A stretch of 64,000 bases of DNA from Paulownia fortunei (GCA_019321725.1 CM033109.1:21297993-21361992); one strand, 5' to 3'; shown: positions 34,473 through 46,130, numbered from the stretch's first letter. Notes: generated from the letters alone by a model not told the origin. Program-made: numbers and translations.

Positions 34473-37400
34473 ATGTTTGATCTCAATCTGAGCATAGGTT
34501 GCAATGGCGAGGACAAGTTCGAGGCAAATAATTCCCAGGGTCAGTCCCCAGCGACGTCGCTTTCGTCGGTGGTTAACGGGGAGGGAGATTTTAGCTCCAG
34601 CAACGACGACACGTGCTCCACACGCGCCTCCCCTGGCTCCGGCGGGGACGCTACCTTCACATTCAACTTCGACGTCCCCACCAACGACAGAAATATTGGG
34701 AGTGATAATCCGATAGAGAAGGATGACCCTGATCAGGGGTTGACTTCGACCGCGTCGGGTTTGGTGACTCGGGAGCTGTTTCCGGTGAGGCGACTCGACG
34801 AGTTGAACCGGGGGAGGCGGCACAGTGAACCGGCGGATCCCCCGCTGGATCACGGCCTCCATCAACATGGCACACCGCGAATGGCGGTACAACCGCAGCA
34901 GCAGCAAGTACAACAACTCCAAGCTAGGAAGAGCCGGAGGGGACCCAGGTCCCGGAGTTCTCAGTACAGAGGGGTTACTTTTTATAGGAGGACTGGCAGA
35001 TGGGAGTCCCACATATGGTAATTTGCAGTTTCTATAATCTACATATATATTTTCCCTTCAATATTAAACTTATTTCACTTGAATAATTTCTTGAATTTTC
35101 TTTTATTGATTTTCTATATTGTGCTTTGCCCTTTGGTCCAGGGACTGTGGGAAACAAGTTTATTTGGGTAAGATATGATATTGTTTTTTCCATATTAAGT
35201 ATTTTGATTATGTAAATTCTCTCTTGTTTTTTGCTATTTTTGGTAAATGTTGATGGGGGGTTCGGTATTGGTTCATGTTTAGGTGGATTTGACACAGCAC
35301 TTACTGCTGCTAGGTAAATTACTACTACTTTTAGGGAGTTTGAATTTACTTCTTTTGATTTTGTCTTCTTTTACTGCCATATTTTGTGTGTGTGTGTGTG
35401 TTTTGATAAAGTTCTTGTTGAATTTGCATAATTCTTTCATGGGATCAGAGCGTATGATAGAGCTGCAATTAAATTCCGGGGTGTTGATGCTGATATTAAC
35501 TTTAACCTCAGTGATTATGAGGATATGAAACAGGTGAGAAAGGTTATGCGCAATTTGTGTTCCGTTGTTACTATTAATTCCTTGTTTTATTTTCAATAAT
35601 CAATTCTTAATCATTTCGATGGTTTGCTTCATCCAAAATAGGGATGTTCTTGTATCTTGAATAGGCGAACTATAATTGTTAATGTATTGAGCTCAATTAA
35701 TGGAAGAGTTTTATGCATAATTTGCACTTCTGTGGGGGTTGTGTGGGTGCAGATGATGAATCTCTCAAAGGAGGAATTTGTGCACATACTACGTCGACAG
35801 AGCACTGGATTCTCAAGAGGGAGTTCTAAATATAGAGGAGTGACACTCCACAAATGCGGCCGTTGGGAAGCTCGAATGGGGCAGTTTCTTGGCAAGAAGT
35901 AAGAAACTATTTAAATCTTGGAAACACTATTTCTGTAATATGGATTTGCTGTGTTTCTAAGTGTAGACATTGAAACTGTTAGTCTGTGCTGGCTCTACAT
36001 ACAAGTATAGGATTGAGGGGGAAGTATATGTATCCATTATATTGATAATATTGTTAAGATTTCTCTCATGTAAATTGAGCCAAGAAATAATTTGGGAATC
36101 GTATTTTCATAGTGGGGATTGAAATGCTTGCACTGCAGGTATATATATCTTGGGCTATTCGACACTGAAGTAGAAGCTGCAAGGTCCTAATGATCATGAA
36201 TTACACACTTCCATGATACTGAATTTATTACCCTGAAATATCTCAACCTCAATTGGTGTCATCCAACTCCTCTCTCTCCCTTTTGATTTTCTGCAAATTA
36301 GGGCGTACGACAAGGCGGCCATCATGTGTAACGGAAGTGATGCTGTCACCAACTTTGAGACAAGCACATACAATGGGGAGATGATATCAGAAGCACGTAA
36401 TGAAGGTAATTTCTATAGTTTCTTAATGCATAATTTGTTCGGTGAAGGTTCATTCAATCTAGTCCTACAGTTTTATCTTTTGTGTGTCAAGGTTTTTGGC
36501 ATTTGATTAAGAGGGTTGCTTGAATATTATGATGCTATTAATGCAGGTAGCCAACACAATCTTGATCTGAATTTGGGGATGTCTACGTCTCCTCCAAAGG
36601 AGAGTGGAAGTTTAGGTTCTTTACAGTTCCATCATGATGTCCAAAACGCAAGAACATTGAAGGTACACTGAAAATTAAAAACTATTAAGTATTCATAATC
36701 TGATTTTGTCTTGGGTGCATTATGTTGATATATATTTTATGATTCCACCGTGTTTTTGGTGAATCTTTCAGCATCTTGAGAGGACTGAAATTCGGAGTAG
36801 GCTTGTTGGTGTCATTTCAATTTGATTTTGCCCCACCTACTTCAATCATACGGCCATTTGCTTTTCTTCCAGTTTCATTCTCTAATTAATTGCTCTATTG
36901 AAAGGTTATCTTCATTCTTTCATTTCTCTGCAAATGGGATTCTGATAATCCACCCTCTCTGTTTTTGCAGCTGCAAGTGGAAAATTCGGCCACAACAAGT
37001 GTAGGTAATCCACCACTTGAGGGACTACCAGTAACATCAGAGCATCCTATTCTGTGGACTGCTGTAAATCCTAAATTTGTTCCCAACTATGAGGTAACAT
37101 ATTGATTTTGTTTTAGCAATTTCCAATTCTGTAATGTTAGTCTGAAGTTATTCTCGATGATAGCTAAATTTCCCGTTTGTTTGGCTCATTTATTTGCTTC
37201 GAAAGAATGGATTTGGTTGCTGAATGTTTCAAAGAAGTATATTGGAACCTTGAAACTGTGGTACACAAAATGGAATTAGACCATGGATAAGAAACTTTCC
37301 TAGTGATTGCTTCTTCATATGTATTTCAGGATCATTGTCGCTTTTACTAATTGAGGTTTTAGGGTTTCATTTTATGCAAAGATATCAATAACCTCATTCT

Positions 37401-37914
37401 AACAAAGTTATAGCAATAGTCCATCTTGCAGTCACTGTTCCAACAGAGTTTCATGTCATTGCTTCCGACAACTTCTATCTAACAGAGATACATAAATGCT
37501 TCCATGCATCTCTTCTAGTTATTGTATCCTGCATGGTTGTAATGATTGTCGTTCTTGGCAACTATAGTAGTAAATATAGAAAAGATAACAACCAAATAGA
37601 CACTAAGCAGAACACCCGTTTCATGTTATATGAGTTATTAGACTATGTGTTTGAAAGTCATCCGATGATGTTTGAGACTATGGACAATTTTTCAGGAAAG
37701 GGCATCTCAGCAAAGAACGGCATCCGTTTCTCCACAAGAACTGGCAAACTGGGCATGGAAATTGCACGGCCAGGTTCGCGCTACCCCTGCAGCATCATCA
37801 GGATTCTCATCACTGGCTACCACTGCTCCCTCCCAATCTGCTTCTTCAGTTCCACTCTGCTTCTCATCGGCAAACGCTTCTCAATATTACCCTTGGATAC
37901 TGCCACCATCTTAA
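34473..37914 (+). CDS. TOE1: euAP2-type transcription factor, TOE1/RAP2-7-like (miR172 target)
   Basis: Ten exons join in frame to 479 codons: 34473-35017, 35142-35167, 35283-35313, 35449-35533, 35753-35898, 36139-36183, 36302-36405, 36547-36662, 36971-37093, 37696-37914. All introns are GT-AG. The product is a nuclear DNA-binding repressor of the floral transition and flower-identity type. In order it has an EAR-like MFDLNLSI at the N terminus, a basic nuclear signal [14 protein letters not shown]2 domain R1 (about 163-213, [19 protein letters not shown]), AP2 domain R2 (about 255-313, [18 protein letters not shown]), a second EAR-like LDLNLG (about 333) and the PAASSGF segment encoded by the miR172 site. 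The 26-nt and 31-nt exons inside R1 match the usual AP2 gene structure. The N-terminal [15 protein letters not shown] and TRELFPV segments recall TOE1/RAP2-7 more than AP2 itself. R1 reads [13 protein letters not shown] where the family norm is FDTAHAAARAYDR. Confidence 0.92.
37787..37807 (+). promoter_or_regulatory. miR172 target site in the AP2-like mRNA
   Basis: The 21 bases begin CTGCAGCATC and end ATCAGGATTCT, the classic euAP2 target sequence. They encode PAASSGFS in the last exon. miR172 pairing here is known to repress euAP2 genes by translation block and cleavage. Confidence 0.92.
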
Positions 37915-38222
37915 TCTGTCATCCCACTTGCTTAAATGTGGATATATTTGTAGAAATAGGGAATCATTTCCTTTTTTCTTTTTTGTTATTCTTTTTCATG
38001 GCTAGAGTAGAGATTGAGAGCAATTTGGCTTGGTTGCTAGTGCTGCTTTTTCATGGATAAGGATTCTGTCATGAAGTGGCAAAAGGGTGAATCAAGTTAC
38101 CATATTGAATTCCAGTTATGATGATAGTGTTGCAACTTCTACAGATCAAGAAAATCCCAAAATAAAGAATAACATTTGTCCCAAAGGGGTGGTATTTTTT
38201 TTATTTTTTATTTTTTATTTTT

Positions 38223-38300
38223 GGGGTGGGTGGTTGGGGTGGGTGGTGGTGGTTAGGGCTATGGGGGTTGCTTGGGGGTTTTGGGGGTTTTGGGGGATGG
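38223..38300 (+). repeat. G-rich, quadruplex-prone tract downstream of the AP2-like gene
   Basis: Many G runs occur, including four runs of five G at 38263-38267, 38274-38278, 38283-38287 and 38292-38296, the last three separated by TTTT. The tract lies about 310 bases after the stop codon on the sense strand, so it may fall in the 3'UTR or just beyond. Confidence 0.85.
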
Positions 38301-39117
38301 TTAATTGTACATAGTTGGCATGTGCCAATATGAACATCCAAGTCTTTTGAAGGGGATTTATACACATTCTTATAGTGGAAATTAACTTTCATTTTTATTT
38401 TCATAAACGGACAAGAATGACCCTCATTCAATAAAACAGAATTCTTGTCAATTTTAAAAGACAAATTTAAATGCAAATCAAAACTAAATTAAGAAATATG
38501 AAGATTAAAATTACCAATTATATTGACAATGAAGGGATTGGTGCATGCTTGATGATCAACAATACTTAGTATTCACAAACTTTAATATCTCATTCGACTC
38601 TACCAAATAATTTCTCGGTCGCCCCTATGCTCCATTGTTGCTATTATTAATTAATTTACCATCAAATGCTTAAAAGAAATGAATAATATGTAGCGAATTC
38701 TTTAATAAGGTAAGAAACAAGAGAGACAAAGGGGAAAAAGTGGATTTTTCTTTTGTCACTGATATTATGTTAAAATAACAGTAATGAATAGGTTAACAGG
38801 GACAAATTTATTTTGTAAAATAATAGAAATTATATTACTATATAATTGTGGGGCATTCTTGTCCCTTCACTAAAATAAAAAAGAAAGTGAAGTGCCAATA
38901 TAAAAATATATGTAGTTTGGAACAATGGAAAAAATGGTGAAACTGCAAAAGTCAAGAATTTTACAGATTATTGAAAAGTCGAAATAAATTGAAAAATAAA
39001 TGTTTCGTAAATTATTTCAGAGTATAAATGTCCAAATCTGCCCTTTGATTGTCAAAAAAGGGATATTTGGTAAATATTTACTAGGATAGACTATGCAGTA
39101 TCTCTTATAATCAATGT
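38301..39117. other. AT-rich intergenic DNA
   Basis: No gene is visible. The transcript of the AP2-like gene probably ends before or near the start of this stretch, but no clear AATAAA signal could be assigned. Confidence 0.5.
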
Positions 39118-39560
39118 TCTTATAATCGAAGTGGTGATTAAATCGATTTTTTTAAAATTAACGGTTCAATCGGGTCGGACCAATTTAACCGGCGGTCGGA
39201 CCGATTTAATAAAAATTAATTATATTTTTTTATTTTATTATGTAAAATAAAAATATAATAGATTAATAATTATGTAATATATTTTAAATATAAAAATAAA
39301 TAAATATCTACATAAAAATATATATAACAAAATATAAAATTTAAATAATTGCATAAATATAACAAAATATCAAATTCAAATTTTTATAAAAATTAAAAAA
39401 AAATTTAAAAAATATTAAAACCGGTCAAACCAGTAGTTGTGGGCGATTTTGACCGATCAAATCAATCAAAACGATTTTTAGACCTAACTAGACCAGACTA
39501 ACTTCTAGTTCCCGATTAAACTTGTTGAATCAACCGATTCGATTCGATTTTGTCAACATT
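39118..39560. repeat. Dispersed repeat with ACCGGT/CGGTCGGACC words
   Basis: The left part has ACGGTTCAATCGGGTCGGAC and CCGGCGGTCGGACCGATT. The right part has AAAACCGGTCAAACCAG, TTTTGACCGATCAAATC and AATCAACCGATTCGATTCG. The ends are roughly inverted relative to each other around an AT-rich core. This is typical of a common plant non-autonomous repeat type. Confidence 0.5.
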
Positions 39561-39669
39561 GGTTATAATCAGTTATTTTTCATTTATTTGTTCAGGAGTT
39601 GAAAATTTTAAGTAGAAGCTAGAAAACAAATAGATTATAATTGTAATTTGCACTAACCATGATATAATT

Positions 39670-40040
39670 AGAGGGTGTTTGGGTACGTTTATAAATTTTC
39701 TAAAATATATTTTAGAATTCATAAAATATTCTAAAATATTTGATAAAATGATAGAATTTTAAAAAGAGAAATTTATAAACTCTTAAAATAAGATATTAGT
39801 ATTTTATAAATTTATTTTTAAAAAATTAAGAATTTTATAATTGATTTTAAAGATTTTTTACATTTTTTTTTAAATTTTGACCACATTAATTGTAAAATGA
39901 TTATTACTAATATCTAATAAATTTCATGATTTTATTTTTATCTAAATATTTTAAAATAAAATCTATCATGTTATAAATTTTAATAATATTTTTTAAGATA
40001 TAAAAAGTTATAATTTTTCTTAAAATAAGAATTTGCCCTT
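39670..40040. mobile_element. AT-rich MITE-like element, possible
   Basis: It opens with GGGTGTTTGGGTACGTTTAT and closes with CTTAAAATAAGAATTTGCCC. Mirrored words occur inside (TTAGAATTCATAAAATATTC; AAAATAAAATCTATCATG). The GTGTTTGG start is common in plant DNA transposon derivatives. Target duplications are not resolved. Confidence 0.4.
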
Positions 40041-40408
40041 AGGCAGTGAGCTCTCTATTTAGGTAATAGTAATGCATCTAAAACCATGGGGAGCTCATTG
40101 GAGAGGGAAATGCCACGCGTAGGGAATGCAAGGAGAGAAACCGCACCGAATCTGAGGTTACTGTATATCGGCTGATTCGGTATCAATGTACCGTCAAATC
40201 AATCATTGTCTGCCTTAACCGGCTACGGTCGATCGCCGGTCTACCGTTGTCCTTTGCTGAACTTGACCAATTGCAGGAATCTTCTGTGCATCAGTATTCT
40301 ACTAGTAATCTATTGTGGCTTCAATAATTCACATTGGTCAAATACCTGCAATAGTACAATTCCACAATTGTACAGTACTATGTTTTCCATCTTTGATTAG
40401 TAATTTTG
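40041..40408. other. GC-richer unique island
   Basis: This stretch stands out from AT-rich surroundings (GCCACGCGTAGGG, ACCGCACCGAATC, GGCTACGGTCGATCGCCGG) and has a 64-codon open frame at 40206. No domain, splice pattern or promoter could be recognised. It may be a gene relic or low-copy sequence. Confidence 0.35.
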
Positions 40409-40565
40409 TACTCCCTCATTTCTTATTCAACTTTGAATTAATGATTTTACAAATAAAATTTGAAAAAACATATTTTTAGTGGTATTGAATCATTATGGGT
40501 GAGTTAAAATTTGAAAAGAATAATTTATTTCAAAAAAAAAAAATCATTAACATTTTAAAAAGAAA
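40409..40565. mobile_element. MITE-like element of the CTCCCTC type
   Basis: It opens with GTACTCCCTCATTTCTTATT and ends near AAAAAGAAAATAAGATATTG, with AAATTTGAAAAGAATAATTT inside. It is shorter than the copy at 13004. Confidence 0.4.
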
Positions 40566-40789
40566 ATAAGATATTGATATTGTATTATCGGGCCTATCAC
40601 CACAAATAATATGGTAAAGCATTCTTGTATTTTTGTCGGTCCCTCCTCTTCGTTAGGAATTTCTGTCGGGAAGCCCTGGTTTGTAATATGTTTTGTACTG
40701 TTTGTTGGGTTAATATTATAAATGACAATAGAATGGCTGGGAACGAAGTGAGTAGAAATTCAAATTTACATCAGGTTTTTACTATTACA

Positions 40790-41085
40790 AATAAATTTAC
40801 GAAGGATCTTGAAATTTTATTTTTAAAATTTATTTTGTCCGAACTCACCCTAATTTTTATTTTATTTTTTAATTTATTATATATATTTATGTGATATTTT
40901 TTTAAAAAAATATATTTTGAAAATTTTAGTATATTATTTTTAAAGATATATATATATATTTTAAAAATTTTAAAATAATAAAGTGAGTGCAATTGACCTA
41001 ATCGTCGGGTTCAGATCCATGTCTTAAAATTTTTTAAATGAGACGGATCTTGAATTTGGGTGAGTTCATTCCGTTGACATCCCCT
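40790..41085. repeat. Dispersed repeat related to the CCCGCCCC family, worn copy
   Basis: GAAGGATCTTGAAATTTTAT and GAACTCACCCTAATTTTTAT on the left mirror GAGACGGATCTTGAATTTGG and GGGTGAGTTC on the right. The AT-rich core is like that of the copies at 8285 and 20580. Confidence 0.45.
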
Positions 41086-42289
41086 AGTTAATTCACAATG
41101 TTAATGAAGCTTAATGATTTGCTTATCCAAAAAAAAAAAAAAGTAAAGCATTCTTGTATAATTAGAGTGATTTAAATATAAATCGAGTCTAAAAAAATTT
41201 AACCAAATAACCATTTGTACTTTGGGTTAAAGAAAATACAAAAATTATATGAGTTTGATCTATAAAATGGACACACTATTTTTACATTCATTTTTAACTT
41301 TATGGTGTCAAACAATTCATAATTACAAAACTTAAAACTCTTAAATTGGATTTAAAGATGATAAAAAAAAGGCTTCACTCGAATTAAATGCACTTTATCT
41401 TGAACTTAGACTTCCTATCACTCCTTTTCTCACATATAATTGACTTTTATATCCAAATAAATGCATTTTTCTATAGCCATGTTTGACTAAATTAGCAGCA
41501 TTAATTTGTGTATTCAATGGAGTTTTCATGCTATGTTGACTTTTTAAAAATTTGAAAAAAATTATGAAAACTACTTTGATAAATACTGCTTTTATGTTTT
41601 ACCACAAACCCAACCAAATTTAGTGCAAGACAAAGACTTTCTTTAAAGGCATTAATTATTATTTGGAAGAAGAGATGATGAAAGAAGAAAAATGAACGTT
41701 TTGATCATTCTTGTCTTGTTCTGTTTCCCATGTCAAATGTCAATAGAGAAGGAAAATAATGTTATATATTAGACGACATTAATAAATAAATTTTATAAAT
41801 ATAATTTTAACTTTTATTACCGAAAAATATTAAATATATGAAACAATAAGAATATTCTTATAGAGTTACTATTGATAAGTTTTGTTATCATTATATATAT
41901 ATATATATATATATCCCGAAATATCAATAGTAATAAGGTAAATACAATTTATGTCATTTTTTAAAAACTTGACAAAAATTATTATTGTAACTAAATAAAA
42001 ATTCTTACAACTTAAACTCTGTGATATAGATGAGTTGTACGTTTGTAAAAGGTAAAAAACACAATTAAGCCTTAGTAATAGCACTTGTAAACCTTCCTTT
42101 TTTTCTGTAGATTTTATATCCTCCTTCAAGTCTTGATCTTTGCAACCTTTGTTTCAGCCTTAGTATTTGTTGAATCATGCAATCTGTTTTGATTTACAAT
42201 ATTTTCCCTTTGGTACAACACATGCTGCACTTAGTCTACGGCATTATGATTGTTAAGTGTTTTATTTTATAAGAAAATAGAAAATTTGG
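41086..42289. other. AT-rich intergenic DNA
   Basis: No gene is seen. A (TA)n microsatellite is at 41891-41914. The minus-strand open frame across it is not credible. Confidence 0.55.
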
Positions 42290-43160
42290 AGAGCGAATGT
42301 GAGTGCAGCAACTATAAGAACACAAGCAAGTTTGAATTTCAAGATCTTAAGTCTCTTGCGAGGAAGAGTCTTGGTGACAATGTCTGCAATTGCAACTTGC
42401 TCATGTGATGGAACAAAACGACTAATCAGGCCACCTTTTCACGGACAAAGTGATAGTCAAGTTCTGTGGTTTGTCCGAGCATGAAAACCTGGATTCTTTG
42501 ACATATATAACACAAACATGTTTTTCACAGTACATAATTAGAAGAAGCAACACTTGTATCTCCTAAAACACAGGTAATCCAAGTAATTTCAGCACTTGTG
42601 GATACCAAGAGCTCTATATTAGGCTTCGGCACTTGATCGCACAACTGTTGCTTGCTTTTTTGCACTCCAAGTAACATATCTATTGCCAAAGATATGTACA
42701 GAACCTAGTTGGAGACCGATGTGTTGTCAGGCAACCCGCCCAATCAGCATCAGAAAATGCATACAAGTCGAGTGAGAGTGACGTATTCTTGAGAATTTTA
42801 ATGCCATCAGAAATTGTCCCTTGAACATACCGCAAGATGTGCTTTACCAACTGAAAAATGATATAAACAGTAGGATTTTGCATAAATTGAGACACATAAT
42901 TGATAAAGCCCATGGAAACTACAAAGGAGCTGAACTTGGAGAACCAAGGTCTTGGTGCTTGGCGCAGTCCAGAAAGAGCTTTTCTAAGGTGATATAATTC
43001 CCGATTATGTGAGGACAATGTATCAACACCCGACACTTGGTTATATCCTTTAGTAGCAAGACGAGCTTCTAATCTGTCCAATGTACCAACTTTAAAAGAC
43101 CTATTTACACCCAATAACATTCATCTTGGGTTGGCAAGGATTAAGTTCCCATGTATGATT
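42290..43160 (-). pseudogene. Ty1/copia reverse transcriptase and RNase H remnant
   Basis: Read on the minus strand, the conserved text TWELNPCQPKMNVIGCK opens the reverse transcriptase core. EARLATKGYNQVSGVDT, LRKALSGLRQAPRPW and HILRYVQGT follow. RNase H comes next as YAFSDADWAGCLTTHRSPT, then worn text matching the usual SSAEAEYRA and YHFVREK region. The YVDD catalytic block and other parts are missing through internal deletions. A TAG replaces the Trp of the conserved KWVF motif, and frames change several times after about 42680. The element is therefore dead. Its 5' part continues beyond the LTR insertion at 45390-45640. Confidence 0.88.
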
Positions 43161-43177
43161 GCATGAAGTGTAAAAAG

Positions 43178-45387
43178 TGTTAGAGTAGGATACCCAACGC
43201 CCTCAATTAGATTAGGTGTATTATACTCTTTTGCTTTTGTAAAGACAATCTTATTGGAAATCATATTAATAAAAAGACATTTATTTTATCTTATGTCTTA
43301 CATTTTTTATTTTTGTACATTAGATAAAGTCCTTAAACCAAATTTAGCTACGGGGCATGGTTGCGCATATGATGATGATCATGGAACATGCCTCTAAAAC
43401 TTTGGTCTTAAATAAGTTCCAAGTCGAGAGTTTTTTGAGATGGGACATCAAATAGCTCAGTAAGACTCGTACATATAATGCATGCTCGTGAGACGAGAAT
43501 GTCACATTTCATTGGCATTAGCGTAAAGACGTAAGTGCATATATGTGGGTGCTTGTTAGGGAACAAGTACACCGAATATGGCCCGCAAGAAATTCTTAGT
43601 TGGAGGCTTTACCCGTCGAAATAAGAATTTCTGTGTTGCGATAGTACACGACTAGTCTCAGACTTGAGGCACGATGGTAGCCTTGTGTGCATCCTGCAGC
43701 ATTTTGATATATCTTCTGATTGTTTGACAATCACAAAGGGGTTATGTTGGGTGTTGCATTGGTGTGCATGGAGGTTTGTCAGTGGTCAACATAAAATTCG
43801 ACACTTGTCTTTTTAAACAAGGGAATCTCCTGTGTTTTCATAGTTCGTGATTCAAAGACCTTGGTCAAGACAGAATAAATTGTGATTCATCAAAAATCAT
43901 TAGAACTTGAAATGGGATCACAGCAATTGAATCATTTAGGGTTTCGACTTATAATCTATGCCTTAAATTCAATCAGGAGATTAGTTGTCGAAAGGACCGT
44001 ACGTGTATGGTACTCGCAACTGAAATATGTTTACTTGCTATTTCACCTAAGACTAGTTTGTCATAATTACTTGGTAGGTGTTTTCATGGACAGTGAGGTT
44101 CTTGGAATTAAGGAGTTGATTCCAAGTGGATTAATTAATTGAAATAATTGTTATTCATAAGTTGCAAATATTGCAAACCCACTACTAGCTTAGTAGTGAA
44201 CCTAAGAGGGTCACACATCTTTATGGAAAGTAACATTTTTAATTTTAGATTTTATCCAATGGTTGAAAATTAATTAATTAATACTGATAAATTAATTAAT
44301 TAAGGGTTCTATTTAATTTAATAGTTAAATTAAATTATTCAATTAAGTAATTGAATTATTTAATTGGACCTAATTTGATTAGGAAGCCCAATTGGAGTAA
44401 ATTAAATTAATCAATTGAATTGATTAAATTGGGATTGAATCAATTGAATTAATTTGGGAATTTTTGAGTCCAATTCCAAAATAAATGTGGATCACTTAAG
44501 AAGCCAACTAAAGTATGAAGAGAATAAATTAAATAAATATAATTTATTTAATTAACATATTTATAGATAAATAAATATAGTGACCAATTTTATAAAATAA
44601 AATAGGCCTCTAAGATTTAATTTATGTATAAATATAATTACAGTATATATATGATATATATCTATCTTGATATTATTTGAAAAGTTCAAATTAATATCAA
44701 TAATGTATGTAGACAATTTTGATGATTAATGTTGTCTCAAATTAGTCCACATACAATAGAAGAGTGAAAAAAGAAGAGTTTTTGGAAGATTTGGAATCCT
44801 TCCAAAACAATATTTTGAAATAGTTCAAAATAGAAAAACTTTTCAAAAGTTGAAAAATGATTAAAATTTTTAGCCCTATATATGAGGGATGAAAATTACA
44901 TAATTCAATTCAAAAATTTGAACAAAAATATTTTGTTTAAAGTCTTCTATTTTTACTCTTTAAGAAAAGAAAAGAAAGGAAAAGAAAATCAGTTTCTTGT
45001 TATTTTACTCATATTATTGTTTCAAAAACTTAAAGAATCAATTTTTATTGTTCTTGAAAATATACTCCACTTCTAGATTAGTAAACAATTAAAAGAATAC
45101 TAGCGAATTCTTTTGATTGGTATTGTTTTTCGTATCGTGGACCTGATAGAGGGGAGACATTTAGATCCCTGCGAGTTCTAATAGTCCAGGATAAGCAATT
45201 GATTGCTTCATTCCTTACATCAACCGCAGTGCACGAAAGGTATAATCCGATTTTATATTTATTTATATATTCATTTGAATAAACGCAATCGTTAAAATCA
45301 CTTTCGAATCAAAGAAGTTAAATTTATGTTTGATAAAAATTTTAATTTTCCGCTGCGTATACCCCTGCGATTATAGCAAAACCAACA
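43178..45387 (+). mobile_element. Solo LTR-like element, 2.2 kb, nested in the copia remnant
   Basis: It starts TGTTAGAGTAGG and ends CAAAACCAACA, a TG...CA layout. A related sequence with the same start lies at 59240-61075, with shared blocks such as AGATAAAGTCC, GCATATGATG and AATCTATGCC in the same order. A promoter-like CCCTATATATGAGGG lies at about 44874-44888. No internal domain, primer-binding site or polypurine tract flanks it. The five bases on each side (AAAAG, ATTCA) do not match, so no target duplication is seen. It interrupts the copia reverse transcriptase between MLDE and TWEL. Confidence 0.7.
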
Positions 45388-45389
45388 AT

Positions 45390-45640
45390 TCATCAAGCAT
45401 TGCAGCTTTTCATGCAGAATGATCTTGCAAGGCTTTTCAAAAACTTTTAGGCTCACAAGTGAGATTTTTGAGGTGGTAAAACAAAATTCCAATCCAAAAA
45501 TACCTGGAATTTGGTTTTGTTATGCTTGAATTGGATTTAGTGACCATAGAATGACTGCGATCATGATTTGGGAGCTGCCAAGGGACTGAATCTTTCGTAC
45601 TAATAGAAGAATTTGTGTTAGTATTTTCCAACTTGTCAAC
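45390..45640 (-). pseudogene. Ty1/copia remnant, connector and start of reverse transcriptase
   Basis: The minus strand reads SMVTKSNSSITKPNSRYF, then CEPKSFRKALQDHSA, a stop in place of the usual Trp, and KAAMLDE. This is the normal sequence just before the TWEL motif of copia reverse transcriptases, which resumes at about 43150 on the other side of the LTR. The two pieces are one element split by a nested insertion. Text from 45641 to about 45870 may be further connector region but is too worn to be sure. Confidence 0.75.
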
Positions 45641-46071
45641 TACAACAAAATCCGAAGGTGGTCATGCTTTCTGTGTCTTCTGGAGGAGCAACGGAAACAA
45701 AATTGGCCTCATCGAGATGCGTCCCAATTACATTCGTGCACGCTGTATGATTCATAATCTCAACCATCTCTTTATGATTATTAATTGGTGCCCCGAAACT
45801 GACACTCAATACTATTACATATGTAATGGTTCTCTCTTTATTCTGCCAATTACTCCAGAAGTTGGACAACTTCTTGAACGATCCATTTCTTGTTTATTGT
45901 TAATGCATATAGGAGGCTGTTTCCACACCCACAATTTTTGTACAAATATAACAAATTTTCACTGTTCAGAAAGTTGGATAGGGGATAAAAAAACTTGCTA
46001 TTTTCTCTTTCCAATTAGCAATTGAGAAACAACAATTACTGCTCCCATCTAACTATAACATAAGCAGACTA
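45641..46071. other. Sequence between copia remnant and NOT4 gene
   Basis: Open frames on both strands (plus 45615-46025, minus 45636-45869) show no domain. The minus-strand frame could be worn copia connector. No other gene is supported. Confidence 0.4.
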
Positions 46072-46130
46072 GTAAAAGCATCACCCTATCGGGAATCAGA
46101 TTGTAAAAGCATCACCTTATCGGGAATCAG
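46072..46130. repeat. Short tandem duplication, 31-bp period
   Basis: GTAAAAGCATCACC followed by C or T and TATCGGGAATCAG occurs twice in a row with one base difference, at the 3' flank of the NOT4 gene. Confidence 0.85.

Noticed and set aside
34431..35012. 193-codon open frame on the minus strand across the first exon of the AP2-like gene
   Set aside because: It is the mirror of a GC-rich coding exon. The plus strand has the AP2 domain and a complete in-frame exon chain, while the minus frame shows no domain.
37533..38060. 175-codon plus-strand open frame overlapping the last AP2 exon
   Set aside because: It runs through the intron and uses another frame. The correct frame is fixed by exon 10 with the PAASSGF segment and the stop at 37912-37914.
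42299..42484. Plus-strand open frame of 61 codons
   Set aside because: It is the reverse side of the copia RNase H region. The minus strand carries the recognisable motifs.
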